Origin: Acholoe squamosa | Taxonomy: Eukaryota > Annelida > Polychaeta > Phyllodocida > Polynoidae | Direction: 5' to 3' | NCBI GenBank assembly: GCA_949317995.1 | Contig: OX439042.1 | Span: 19,881,174 to 19,945,173 of the forward strand | DNA length: 64,000 bases | Position numbers and translations under genes: made by a program | Part shown: piece after piece, positions 42,948 to 52,819 of the stretch | How positions within the stretch are numbered: the stretch's first letter is position 1 | Layout: each line of letters starts with the position of its first letter | The notes under the pieces: generated by a model | Told to the model about the DNA's origin: nothing | The model's input: the letters and a program-made list of their open reading frames with translations, nothing else | The model's database searches: none

Positions 42948-43610
42948 TTAAGTTTTATTTGGAATATAAACATCTTGGCCTACATCAAAAATATTTCCTC
43001 TTAATCTGTATTCTTGTGGAGTTTTTTGATGTCCGTCTATTAAGAGATAAGAATGTGGTTTTCTAGTTGCTTCATTAAAAATATTGATAAAAGTTTTATG
43101 ATTTTTTGGTAATAATTTTCTTCCTAATATTTGAGGCACTGTTTGATCTAAAGGAGAATTAAATATAACAAGGTAAGTAGCATTTCTGTTCACAGTTTGT
43201 CTTTCTTTCCCTTCAGAAAAAAAATTTTGAGATATATATATCACATTTAAACCTTCATGATGACAAGTTTGAGTAAATAATTTTCCTATTTCTGCATTAT
43301 TACTGCTTTCTTTCATTAAGTCATCTAATATAATAAGTCCATTTAAGTTCGGTTTTATGTATTTATCAAAAGAAGAAGGAATACCATTAATGAAAATAAC
43401 GTCTTTATCTTGCATTATAGAAGGTTTTTTAGGAGGTGTTTGACCATAACACCAAATAAAATAATCTATGTTTTTGTCTAATATGCGATCACTGTTTTCT
43501 ATTAAATTATGAACAAAAGTAGTTTTACCACTGTTACTAGGACCTGCTACTATCATAGAAAAAGGTATTCTAATACATGCATTGAAAATAGGAAATTCTA
43601 TGTGCTCCAT
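42948..43610 (-). CDS. A32/FtsK-HerA-like genome packaging ATPase (220 aa from ATG)
   Basis: Walker A GPSNSGKTT (residues 23-31 from the ATG at 43,608-43,610) and Walker B LIILDDLM (92-99) are followed by an ISQNFF segment and a conserved PRI-like tail. This is the Polinton/adintovirus packaging ATPase, which drives DNA into preformed capsids. An upstream-extended reading would start at a TTG codon and run through a 24-base A tract as poly-Lys. The ATG is the better choice. It lies 22 bases after the integrase stop, and the gap is entirely homopolymer. Confidence 0.9.
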   Translation of the reverse strand: MEHIEFPIFNACIRIPFSMIVAGPSNSGKTTFVHNLIENSDRILDKNIDYFIWCYGQTPPKKPSIMQDKDVIFINGIPSSFDKYIKPNLNGLIILDDLMKESSNNAEIGKLFTQTCHHEGLNVIYISQNFFSEGKERQTVNRNATYLVIFNSPLDQTVPQILGRKLLPKNHKTFINIFNEATRKPHSYLLIDGHQKTPQEYRLRGNIFDVGQDVYIPNKT

Positions 43611-43634
43611 TTTTTTTTTTTTTTTTTTTTTTTT
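43611..43634. repeat. A24/T24 homopolymer between integrase and ATPase
   Basis: A run of 24 T on the plus strand (24 A in gene sense) directly precedes the ATPase ATG. Poly(A) leaders of this type occur in late transcripts of some large DNA viruses, and the tract is also a sequencing weak point. Confidence 0.8.
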
Positions 43635-44592
43635 AAATTCCTTCAATTTTAACTAGTTCTTCTTTATAAAAATTACCACTTAATATTTCATTGTTTTTAT
43701 CAATTAATACATATGTTGCAGGCCAAGTTCTAAGAACATAAGCTACTTGAAAAATTTCTTTTTTCCAATGAGAAGAATATCCTTTTCTAAAAGTAGTTTT
43801 ATATTTAGTAATTCTAACTTTATCTCCAACTTTAAAGGGTAAATGATGGTTTTTAGAGAATAAATATTTCCCGTATTGTTTTATCCATATTTTTTTTTCG
43901 TTTGCTTTAGTTACTTCTGAAGGACTTATACCTAAAGTTCTATGCTTACTGTGATTATAACTATATACTAAATTTTGAAGTACATCTATATATCTCAAAG
44001 TCTTTTTGAAAGTAAGATATTTATATATTTTATCTTGTATAGTACGATTGAATCTTTCTACTATTGCACTTTTAGTGTCTTGTGATGTACTGAAAAATTT
44101 AATGTTATTTTCTTTTAAATATTTTCTGAATACACCTTTAAATTCACTTCCGTCATCAAATTGTATAATTCTAGGCTTAACTTTGCTTTTCATTAATATA
44201 TTTTTAAAGCCATCTAAAGTGACGGAAGCTGTTTTGTTTCTTAATGGAAAAATATAAGCATAACGAGAAAAACAATCTATACAAGCAAGTAAATATTTGA
44301 TATCATCATTTTCATTTTTTAAATTAAATATACTAATTAAATCTATTTGCCATTGATCATTTATACCTTTCACTATAGTTTTTCTTCGTAAAAACCTATG
44401 TTTTATTTTTTTGTGAGAAGTATAGGTTCTAGTGTTATGAAGAAAAGCTGATACATCCGTATGAGTTATATTTTTATTTTTTTTCTTTGCACTTTCATAT
44501 AATTTATTTGCAGAACTGAAAGAGGCAGGATCAGACGGATTGAAAAATATTTCTTTTAAAATATTTTCTTTGTTTTTAGTTTGTTGGTTCAT
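43633..44592 (-). CDS. Retroviral-type DDE integrase (319 aa)
   Basis: The rve catalytic core has Asp84 in WQIDLI, Asp146 in FDDGSEF and Glu179 in SAIVERFNRT. The strand YLLACIDCFSRYAYIFPL between them is typical of Polinton/Maverick integrases. The N-terminal 70 residues are basic, and a C-terminal chromodomain/SH3-like segment (VGDKVRITKYK) follows. It would act in the nucleus to cut and join element ends to host DNA. Start at ATG; ORF intact, so integration ability may persist. It lies upstream of the ATPase, the usual Polinton pairing. Confidence 0.93.
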   Translation of the reverse strand: MNQQTKNKENILKEIFFNPSDPASFSSANKLYESAKKKNKNITHTDVSAFLHNTRTYTSHKKIKHRFLRRKTIVKGINDQWQIDLISIFNLKNENDDIKYLLACIDCFSRYAYIFPLRNKTASVTLDGFKNILMKSKVKPRIIQFDDGSEFKGVFRKYLKENNIKFFSTSQDTKSAIVERFNRTIQDKIYKYLTFKKTLRYIDVLQNLVYSYNHSKHRTLGISPSEVTKANEKKIWIKQYGKYLFSKNHHLPFKVGDKVRITKYKTTFRKGYSSHWKKEIFQVAYVLRTWPATYVLIDKNNEILSGNFYKEELVKIEGI

Positions 44593-44818
44593 ATTTTTAA
44601 CACATATTTCCTGTATTACATTACAGAGATGGAAATCCGATATGCATGGTTTCGTTCTAATATATCAAATAATTTTTATACATGAATAGAACGATACATA
44701 TAATCACGTGATTTTAAACCATCTCAATGTAATAGAAAGTGTGTCGATATATTATACTGTCAGATTTCACGGTTATCCATGAAATTTTTTCAATTTTATT
44801 CATCCAATAAAAAAATGT
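44593..44818. other. Integrase leader and gap
   Basis: About 220 bases between the integrase start and the zinc-protein stop, with 'acattgagatggttt' (minus strand, near 44,721), a degenerate form of the TTGAGATAA motif. No ORF. Confidence 0.4.
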
Positions 44819-45544
44819 TTACTGATTAACAGGCATGTAAATTGGGATGAAGCCACTCGGTTTCATGTTTCCATCTACGTTAAATATCAGACTTTTGTTT
44901 CCTGTTTTTGTTTTCCTTGAACTAGAATTAATTTTAGTTTTATTTCGTGAGGTATTAGATTGCTGCTTGTTCACATTTCTCTTTCTTTTAACCTGCACCT
45001 TTTCCTTTCTTCCTGCTTTTTCATTTTCATCTTGACTTAAGTCATCATCACTTGTATTATTTTCCACCCTGCTAGAAGTCTTATTCATCTTTTTCTTTTT
45101 CTTGACTTGTATTTTTACTTTTTTTTCTTCATATTCATTTTCGTTATGACTTACATTATCATCACTCTCTTCTTTTCTTCTTTTCAAGTTTTCTTCTTTC
45201 TTGATAGGACGAACAATGTTTGATTCAATATTTTTGGTGGAGTCATTTTTTTCTTCTTCTGAAGATATGCTGTTCGAGTCTTCATTTTCGCTCATATCTT
45301 CCATGACTTTTATACTGAAATTTTGTGCGGATTTAGCTTTGCTTCTTAGCTTTTCTTTCATGTATTTATTGTAACAGGCATTACATCTCAGGTGATTTTC
45401 ATCAGACGTAAAAAAATGATAAGATTGAAAAGGTCTATGACACCTTATACATTCTTGTACCATTGACTCTGCACATTTTAAACAATATTTTTTATTTTTT
45501 ACTAAATCAGCATTTTTACCACAAAATTCACATTTAGAAACCAT
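44819..45544 (-). CDS. Double C4 zinc-binding protein (241 aa)
   Basis: Residues 5-57 hold two C4 sites (C5, C8, C21, C24 and C32, C35, C54, C57), resembling GATA/LIM-like zinc ribbons. The remainder is a disordered mix of acidic and basic Ser/Lys/Glu stretches with repeated SDDNVSHNENE-type units, ending in a short hydrophobic IPIYMPVNQ tail. Similar Cys-rich proteins appear next to the polymerase/integrase genes in adintovirus-type elements. A role in transcription or DNA binding is plausible. ATG start, two upstream TTGAGATAA copies. Confidence 0.65.
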   Translation of the reverse strand: MVSKCEFCGKNADLVKNKKYCLKCAESMVQECIRCHRPFQSYHFFTSDENHLRCNACYNKYMKEKLRSKAKSAQNFSIKVMEDMSENEDSNSISSEEEKNDSTKNIESNIVRPIKKEENLKRRKEESDDNVSHNENEYEEKKVKIQVKKKKKMNKTSSRVENNTSDDDLSQDENEKAGRKEKVQVKRKRNVNKQQSNTSRNKTKINSSSRKTKTGNKSLIFNVDGNMKPSGFIPIYMPVNQ

Positions 45545-45603
45545 TTTTTATCATAAAAAATTGAAAACGAAAATATATAAAGCTAATTAGCTAAGTTATT
45601 CAT

Positions 45604-45668
45604 TTATCTCAATAATATTTTTATAATATTATTTTAAAGGTAATAAGGTAAGTCATTCATTTATCTCA
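45604..45668 (-). promoter_or_regulatory. Tandem promoter-like motifs of the zinc-protein gene
   Basis: Two copies of a ~50-base segment (gtcattcatttatctca type) occur at about 45,596-45,640 and 45,649-45,685. Each contains a TTGAGATAA-like motif (45,604-45,612 perfect; near 45,660 as ATGAGATAA). They lie 60 and 115 bases upstream of the zinc-protein ATG. Confidence 0.5.
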
Positions 45669-45685
45669 TTAATATTTTCATAATA

Positions 45686-46003
45686 TTATTCACTGCTATC
45701 ATTTTCACTTAATTCCATTTCACTTTCACTGTTGCTATCACTACTTAAATTTTCTTCTTTTTCTTTCTTTTTTTTAATTTTTTCTTGCTTGTTTTCTTTC
45801 TTCAATTTCTTAACTTTTTCAATTTTTTTATATATTTTATTTTTCATTCGAAGAAGAAGGTCAAACTCTTCTTTTTGAAGAGATATACTTTTATCTTTAG
45901 TCAAGTCATGAAAATGTAAATATATATTTCCTTTAAATTTATTTATATCTATTCTTTTCCTCCGACCAAAAGCCAAAGTAGGGTATTTTCCTGATTTGTT
46001 CAT
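45686..46003 (-). CDS. PC4-like single-stranded DNA binding protein (105 aa)
   Basis: Residues 17-55 (NKFKGNIYLHFHD through SISLQKEEFDLLL) fit the PC4/SUB1 DNA-binding fold: a FKG strand, a second strand, then a helix after the ISL turn. The tail is Lys-rich and then acidic/Ser-rich. In cells PC4 is a transcription coactivator and ssDNA binder, and Polintons often carry such a protein. ATG start. It lies between polymerase and zinc protein. Confidence 0.7.
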   Translation of the reverse strand: MNKSGKYPTLAFGRRKRIDINKFKGNIYLHFHDLTKDKSISLQKEEFDLLLRMKNKIYKKIEKVKKLKKENKQEKIKKKKEKEENLSSDSNSESEMELSENDSSE

Positions 46004-46070
46004 TTTTTCTTTTATTATGCCTTAGGCTTTCTTTCTAATGTTAATAAGGTTAAAGTTTTTTCAAGCTATC

Positions 46071-49000
46071 TCATGATCTTTTTTTCTTTTTTATTTCTGG
46101 AAAAGGTATTTCGTTTCTTTTTCTTTTTTTCTTTCTTTTAGGTATACTATAGTGTCCATAAGCAAGAGATTTTATCCCGCTATCACATAAATATCTTTTA
46201 TCTTCAAAAGGAGAAAGAGAAATCTTATGTAGGGAAATGGTATGCACTTTATGTTTAAGACTTACTATATTACAGAATTGATCTTCTCTTATTTTATTTT
46301 TAAATAAGACTTTTTTAAAGTTACTATGTTTTATTTCTTGTATACAACTTTTTTTTATGCCTTTCACTTTTTTCTCTTCTTCTCCAGTTTCATAAAGAAT
46401 AGAATACATTTTAGGTCTTAATGCTATAAATTCTTTTATTTTTTTCCCTCCTGTTTCATCTTTGAATTTTCCTAAAACTTTCATATTTTTAGAGGAAAAT
46501 AAAGGATGACTTTCTTTAAGATTAGAAAAATCAAAATAATTTTCAATATTTTTTATCTTTTTTAAGAAATGTTCATCTTTAATATAATAAATGAATGAGT
46601 CTGTATCCGTGTATAACAATTGAATAATGCTTTCTGAAAAAGCAGGTAACATGATATTATAATGAAAATTAAACATCCATAATTTTGATAGTTCTAATAC
46701 TGTAAATCCTATGTATATAGGTTTATTTAAAAGAATTCGTTCTTTGTTATATTGTATACCTACGAAGTCTTTTTGAAAGATATGTAGTGATTTAAAATTT
46801 GGTTTTCTTATAAGTTTTTCACTTACTAAAGGATTAGAAGTTAATTTCATAGTTGATCTTTTCTTAACATTTTCTAACGTTTTCCCAAAAGTGCTGTTAA
46901 TTAAAAGTTTAAAAAATTCTTTGTCAAAAGAAGAAGTAGCTAAGGTTCTTTTTGTTGTATTAAAATCGATGTATGGTTTCATCCAATCTTTTTGTTTAAA
47001 TGAAAGAACTCTATGTATTTTTTTAATTTTCATTCCTAGGTTTAGATATAGCTTTAAGTTACGGTAATGTATAACATAATTTTCCTTTTGATTTAAATTA
47101 CATATTAATTTTTTTCCTCCTTTTTTATATGAAATTCCTATGTCTTTGAGTACTTGTTCAGCATAAGTGGATAAATCTTCCTTTTTTATTTCTAATTTTT
47201 CTGGTGCTAAAGGAAAAGAATTATGTCTATCATGAAGGTTTGCAGGATAAGATAGAGTTACTTCCATAATATAGCCTGTTTCATTATCGTCTGGAATGTT
47301 ACATATTTCTAATTTATTTATTTCTTTTTTTTCTAACCATTTGAAATCAGAAATAGGTAAAAAATCTGCTAAACATTTTCCATATAAATTATTGCAATCA
47401 ATATAAAAAATATGTTCATCAGGCTCTTCTGCTATGGCATACCTGTGCGAAACATTAGTTATCCCTCCTCTTACACCTGTTTCTATGAAATTGTACATTT
47501 CTATGTCCGAAAATAAATCTAATTTAACCCCAGTATATTTCAACATGGCTTGATAACTTAAGCTTGGTGAAGTAAGAAAATGTGATGGATCTAATCCATA
47601 ATAATCTAAAGCCTTTTCTCTAAAAGATTCGAAAATGTCACATAAAAGCAAAACGTCTATTTTTAAATATTCTTTCAAATAATCTTTTAGGTTCTTGCAT
47701 TTGAAAGCTTTGAACATAAAAAGAGCATGCTGGTAATCTTCGTCAGAAATGTTTTCTTTTGTTAAAGAAGAATAAAAATATTTTCTTGCAGGCAATTTTT
47801 TTTCTTTCAAAACACTCCATGAATTTATATAATCATAACACATAACTCCTTTACGGATAACATAAGGTAATAATTTTTTATCTTTTAAATGCTTCTTTGT
47901 TTCATAGAAGTCATCAGTTCCTTTTTCATTCATAAGATTTGCTAATTTAGCTAAAGAAGTAGGAAGAAATTGAAAAGAATCTATGAAACGAAAATTTTCA
48001 AAACTTAAAGTCAAAAATTTTTCTGACGATTTTGCTATAACAGATATATTTTTCTCGTCCACATATTTATATAATTTTTGAATAAGAAAATGAGTGTCAT
48101 AGTTCATGCTATTATGAATAACAATAGGTATTTTTAATTTATCCATCCTTAAAGACGTATAAGTAAGATTACATCTGTTACAAGCATAATTTATGTCTCT
48201 CCCTTTACCTTCTCGCCCTATATGAGAATGATCTAAAACTTTACGTATACCTTTACGAGTCAATGAAACCCCACAAACGTAACATTTTCTCTGCTTAGCT
48301 ATATGAGAAATATCCTGAGGAGTTAATTTCATAGGTTCTCTTTTATGGTGTAAAATATAAGATATTTCAGCTCTTTTTTGATATAAATAAGAGACAAAAT
48401 TTGATATGACATTTTTTCCTACATATATGAATGGATCTTGATTGTATTCTTTATATTTTGACACCATTATAGCACCGAAAGCATTTAATTTATGTTCGCG
48501 TTCACATAAAGATTTACCTTTATAAATTGGTTCTTTCATTTTATAATTATAACATTCAAAATCTGCATAAATGATAAAAGGACTTTTTACTTTATTTTTG
48601 AAATCTGAAAAATTAAGATGTGAACCTATAGGTGGCATATAGTATCCTTGTCCTACGTAAGGATTTTTATTGCAATTCTGAGTTATGTGGGACTTATATT
48701 TTTTTTCTGAGCGAAAAGATATCAAGCATTTGTAACAAAAATATCTAGTTTTTTTCCAGAAAAAAGGTCTTATAAACTTATGTAAATTCCTAATCAAATA
48801 GTAGTGATCATCATATAATAATAAATCAACATGTCTTCCTTCAGAAACAGTAGTCGAATTAGTAGAAATATACATAGGGAAAGGTTGAATAATCTTTTGC
48901 TCTGTTTCTAACATACCAAATACATTTATTGTTAGATTGTTCTTTTTTTCAAATTGTGATATTTCATTTAATTTCACAGGAAAAGTAATAAAAGAAAGAT

Positions 49001-49137
49001 TCAATTTATTTAAAAAAATATCATAAGATTTTGCTAAATTTGAATTATTTGTTACTTTATGTAGACCAGCTAAAACAGAATAAAGAAAGCATTTATTACC
49101 AGTTCCTTTTATATTTAAAATTGATTTTTTTTTTGTC
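46071..49137 (-). CDS. Protein-primed family B DNA polymerase, main part (shifted frame)
   Basis: From the first in-frame Leu codon (49,004) 977 residues are open. Exo motifs: I YADFECY (146-152), II NSMNYDTH (298-305), III YLKID (446-450). Polymerase motifs: A YIDCNNLYG (534-542), B KLLINSTFGK (699-708), C YTDTDSF (798-804). A zinc-knuckle CYKC..H (90-109) and an HNH-like CYVC...DHSHIG...CNRCNL segment (241-279) precede the catalytic core. The C-terminal tail is Lys-rich. This is the Polinton pPolB that replicates the element by protein priming. The open frame extends beyond 49,004 up to 49,137, and its natural beginning is the ORF at 49,096-49,575, with which it is out of phase by one base at an A10 run (49,125-49,134). 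Confidence 0.95.
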
Positions 49138-49575
49138 TATTAAGTCTTTAGTCTTTTGTCTTTCTTTTCCTCCTAAAGGGTTATATTTAAAAATTGAAAT
49201 TCTAAGAACTTTGATTTTTTTAAGAAACCATCCTGATCCCATGTGAAGGAAAGAATCAAAAAATCCTAATATAATAGAAAAACTAGACCTAATTGTTTCT
49301 TCTAAATTCAAAGAATCAAACCCAAATTGAACTGGACTTAAAAACCATGGTTCTATTTGAAAATATTCATTAGTTTCTAAGTTATATTTTCCTAAAATAA
49401 CGCAAAGTCCTATCTGAAATTTAACTCCACCTTCTTCTTTCTTTACTTTTAATATTTTTTTCTTCACTTTTTTTAAATTTTTGAACAAAAATAAATCAGG
49501 ATCATATTTTAAAGAATTAGGAATGATATCATATTCTGTGATAAGATTTTTTAATGCTCTACGACGATAAATCAT
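49096..49575 (-). pseudogene. N-terminal part of the DNA polymerase B, cut off by a frameshift
   Basis: A 159-residue ORF (ATG) ends in the region that in intact Polinton polymerases continues into a conserved NKCFLYS-type stretch. Here that stretch is in the other frame, downstream. The conserved GSGWFLKKIKVL and YNPLGG segments mark it as the polymerase N-terminal domain. One extra A in the A10 run (49,125-49,134) is the simplest cause. Whether this is a true inactivating mutation, a sequencing error or a programmed slip cannot be told here. Its ATG overlaps the penton stop by one base. Confidence 0.8.
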
Positions 49576-50504
49576 TAGACTATCGGTCTGAAATGTAAAA
49601 CCAAAAACACTGTTCCGTATTCAAATTTAACAAGATCTCCTAAGTCATCACAGACAGTTATTTGAATTTCTTGTATTTCATTTCTTTTAAGTTTTTTGTA
49701 ATATGGAGTAACAAAAACTTCTGTTATGTCATCACCAAAGCTTCCTGTGCATCTTATTGTTCTTAAAAGTGGAACTTGTTTGTTTCCTACTACTTCATTA
49801 CAAACTATGTTGCTATAAATATAAATATTAGATGCTATGTAATGCAAATTAGGAACCCCACCCGCTATGAAATTTTCATATTCATTTGGTCCTAAATTTG
49901 ATGCTATTTTTTTATATTCTTCAAAATTTTCTAAAGGAGGTCCCATGAAAGACACAGTATTTCCTTCTTTTTTCTCAGCTTTTTCATGTAAATCTAATCT
50001 TAACAAAGAAGACAAATCAGAAGAAAAAGTTACTACGTCTCCTTTTCCTACTTTAAGAATAGGTTTTAAATTTTGTGGTTCTATTTTCATAAAAGGTTTT
50101 CGCTCTTTTTTAAAGAAAACATCATCAGGATAAATATCAATTTTTTCTAAAACAGAATTTATAGTTCCAATAAGGTTATTAATAGAATTATAATTTCCAT
50201 AAGGAATTCTTTCTACTATGAACCTTTTCTCCAAGGTAACATCACTTGCAGAATTTGCTATGAACACATTTTTTTTAAATTTAAAAAAATTTCTTTCCAC
50301 TATTATAGTTCTATTTCGTTCTGGTCTTTCAGGAAAATTATACCAAGAAATAGGTATATTAACTTCCACCACTCCAACCTCCCATTCCCCTTTCAATGTA
50401 ATAGTTGAAGGTAAATTTACATAATAAGAACTTGTTTTGTTTTCCCTAGAAGGGTGAATAGTATTAGAAGGTAAATTCACGTAAAAAGGAGAGGAAATTG
50501 ACAT
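49575..50504 (-). CDS. Penton-like minor capsid protein, single jelly-roll (309 aa)
   Basis: Typical features of Polinton/adintovirus pentons are present. The N-terminus has FYVNLPSNT and YYVNLPSTITLKGEWEVGVV (a stretch of alternating strands and glycines), and the C-terminus has NIYIYSNIVCNEVVGNKQVP, then TPYYKKLKRNEIQEI and FLVLHFRPIV. It would form the vertices of the capsid. The gene starts at an ATG, ends in a one-base overlap with the polymerase N-terminal ORF, and has a TTGAGATAA motif 36 bases upstream. No break seen. Confidence 0.82.
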   Translation of the reverse strand: MSISSPFYVNLPSNTIHPSRENKTSSYYVNLPSTITLKGEWEVGVVEVNIPISWYNFPERPERNRTIIVERNFFKFKKNVFIANSASDVTLEKRFIVERIPYGNYNSINNLIGTINSVLEKIDIYPDDVFFKKERKPFMKIEPQNLKPILKVGKGDVVTFSSDLSSLLRLDLHEKAEKKEGNTVSFMGPPLENFEEYKKIASNLGPNEYENFIAGGVPNLHYIASNIYIYSNIVCNEVVGNKQVPLLRTIRCTGSFGDDITEVFVTPYYKKLKRNEIQEIQITVCDDLGDLVKFEYGTVFLVLHFRPIV

Positions 50505-50539
50505 TTCTTTTTTTACTTATATGATATATACTTTTTTGA

Positions 50540-50548
50540 TTATCTCAA
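50540..50548 (-). promoter_or_regulatory. TTGAGATAA promoter-like motif, penton gene
   Basis: The nonamer on the minus strand lies 36 bases upstream of the penton ATG, preceded by an A/T-rich stretch. Confidence 0.55.
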
Positions 50549-50604
50549 AGAAATTAAACTTAAAAAATATTTATTAATTTCATAATTGAAAACATTATAT
50601 AACA

Positions 50605-51459
50605 TCATAACATAACACTGTTATATTTTTCAACATTTTTATTTTCAAGTAAAGCCATTTTAGGTAACTTGTCTTTCTTCAAAGAAGAGCATGATTCTGA
50701 TTTTTTTGATAACCATAATAATATATCTTTTTCATACCTATATATTGGCTTCTTTTCAAACCATTTAACATCACAATATTTACACTTTTTTATTTTATGA
50801 TTCGTTTTCATAAAGAAAAATTCTAAACATTTTATATGAACAGGTTGCATACAACAATGAATGTAAGTAACATTTGTGCTGTTAGAAGAAATTATCAGCT
50901 CTGAAGAACAAAGTTTACAAAACATATAAAGAATAGACATTTTATGTTCTTTTTTTCTTATTTGATCTCTTATTTTTTTCTTTAAAGGACTTAAAACATA
51001 ATCATTAGGATTAACATTCAAGTAATGTTTTTTGTGAGCAGGTTTCATCAATTCTATTACATCTTCAAAATATGAAATTTCTAAAATAAAACATGAAAAA
51101 TCCTTTATTCTATAATAAAAATCTGTATATTTTAAAAAAATACAGCACATTTTAATAATTCTAGGCAATAACATGACATCAGATAAAACAATCTTCATTA
51201 TTTCTTCTAAAAGATATGAAGACTGAAAGAAATCAGAGAAAAAGCATAAAGCTTCTACTCTTATTTCTTTTAAAGATGAAAATGGCTGAATCAAAGAAAG
51301 CGCTGTAAATATATGTTTAGCTTCTGTTACACTCATATAATTCTGAACAGGGAAACTGACATCTATTAAATCATCTATTTTACCACCAGTGAAAGTCAAC
51401 ATAGCTTCTAAGTAATAAACACGACTTAAAAGCAAACCAACATTAACTTTCATTATCAT
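50605..51459 (-). CDS. RING-like zinc protein A, unknown function (284 aa from ATG)
   Basis: The C-terminal part (about 200-260) has CKLC, then HCCMQPVHIKC, then KCKYCDVKW, a Cys/His order reminiscent of RING or PHD-like zinc folds. The N-terminal half is helical with SDFFQSSYLLEEIM. The paralog at 51,797-52,552 matches in both halves. The frame is also open upstream to 51,513, but only with a TTG start; the ATG codon is at 51,457-51,459. The role could be an E3 ligase or DNA-binding accessory protein, which is inference. Confidence 0.55.
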   Translation of the reverse strand: MIMKVNVGLLLSRVYYLEAMLTFTGGKIDDLIDVSFPVQNYMSVTEAKHIFTALSLIQPFSSLKEIRVEALCFFSDFFQSSYLLEEIMKIVLSDVMLLPRIIKMCCIFLKYTDFYYRIKDFSCFILEISYFEDVIELMKPAHKKHYLNVNPNDYVLSPLKKKIRDQIRKKEHKMSILYMFCKLCSSELIISSNSTNVTYIHCCMQPVHIKCLEFFFMKTNHKIKKCKYCDVKWFEKKPIYRYEKDILLWLSKKSESCSSLKKDKLPKMALLENKNVEKYNSVML

Positions 51460-51796
51460 CTTTATATCAGCAATTTTTTTTCTGATATAACTTACTGTGA
51501 AATCTCTTCTCAAAACTTGACACTTTATTATATCTACTCAATAACTTACAATAAATCCTCTTTATTTCAATCCAACAACAAATATGGTAAAGGCATATTA
51601 TCTTCAATAGACTTTATATATCAAAACTTGTTTGATAAATATGGTACAGAATGTTCTGTTTTAAGGTTCTTAACCTGAAATGTCACAGTGCCTAACTAAA
51701 CACCGAACTTACAGGTTATATACTCTTATGTGATAAAGGATACCTGTTAGAAGTTATCACACAGTAGTTTTTTTACATGCTTATATTTCTTAAACT

Positions 51797-52552
51797 TTAA
51801 TAATAATGTAATGCATTTTTTATAGTTTTTTTTCTTAAGCTTCTGAATTTTTTTCTTAGCCATGAACAAAATTCAGGACTACATATTGGCTTTGCTTTTT
51901 TCCATTTCATGCCACAATCATAACATGCTATACCTTTCCGATAATGAGTACTGTATGAAGCAAACTTAAAACTACTGTAACATTTATAATTAACTGGACA
52001 AGCACAACACAGCATATATGTTACTTTTAATGTTCTAATTTTTTTATTTTTATCAAAAGTATGGTATTTCCCACACCCTCCGCAGCGAAACTTAACAATT
52101 TCTGCATTAAGGTCTAAATCTTGTAACATATCAGTTATTTTATTTTGTAGTTCATTATCCGAATAACAAAGATAATCACAATAAGCAAATATGCTGTGTT
52201 TTGTACAAAGCAAATCGTCTAATATGTCAGAACGATTAACTTTTAGAAGATCTGAAGCAAACCAAAATAATTTTCTACTGCTTACATGAAACATAGTTCC
52301 GCAATAAACATAAACTTTCAATGCTTTCCCTATTTCTTTGATTTTTTTCGTAGTCCTTTGATATATATAATTAAACAAAAAATCTGACTGAAAAAAAGAA
52401 GCAAAAAATGCTAAGGACTCTATGTTTTTGATTTCATTAAAACGTTCATAACAAGCTTTTTTTGATGAAATATTTAAGAAGGAAATGTATAAAAAACATT
52501 TCGATACAGATAATAATGAATGTGCAGGTATTTCAATGTTTAATTTTTCCAT
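51797..52552 (-). CDS. RING-like zinc protein B, paralog of protein A (251 aa from ATG)
   Basis: The layout matches protein A: a helical region with ASFFQSDFLFNYI, then CGGCGKYH, CCACPVNYKC and ACYDCGMKWKK near the C-terminus, then SWLRKK. The zinc ligands are spaced as in A. The ATG is at 52,550-52,552. It has diverged strongly from A. It belongs to the accessory genes upstream of the capsid block; no function recognised. Confidence 0.55.
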   Translation of the reverse strand: MEKLNIEIPAHSLLSVSKCFLYISFLNISSKKACYERFNEIKNIESLAFFASFFQSDFLFNYIYQRTTKKIKEIGKALKVYVYCGTMFHVSSRKLFWFASDLLKVNRSDILDDLLCTKHSIFAYCDYLCYSDNELQNKITDMLQDLDLNAEIVKFRCGGCGKYHTFDKNKKIRTLKVTYMLCCACPVNYKCYSSFKFASYSTHYRKGIACYDCGMKWKKAKPICSPEFCSWLRKKFRSLRKKTIKNALHYY

Positions 52553-52819
52553 CAAAGGTTCACGATAAAAATTGAAATAGTTTTTAAAGTATAAACTTCT
52601 CAATGAAAGTAAAAAAAGTTCAAGTAGAGTTGCTTTTCCATCTTGAACCTATAAAAACAAGACGGATTATTTTAAAATATAAAACAAACATTGAAATTCT
52701 TGTATGACATTTTCATACCACATATTTATGATATAGGCTGCACACATGTTCAAATATAACATCATATAAACATTAAAGTAACTTTTCTTGAAGCTTATGT
52801 TTTATTTCTTGTGAATTTT

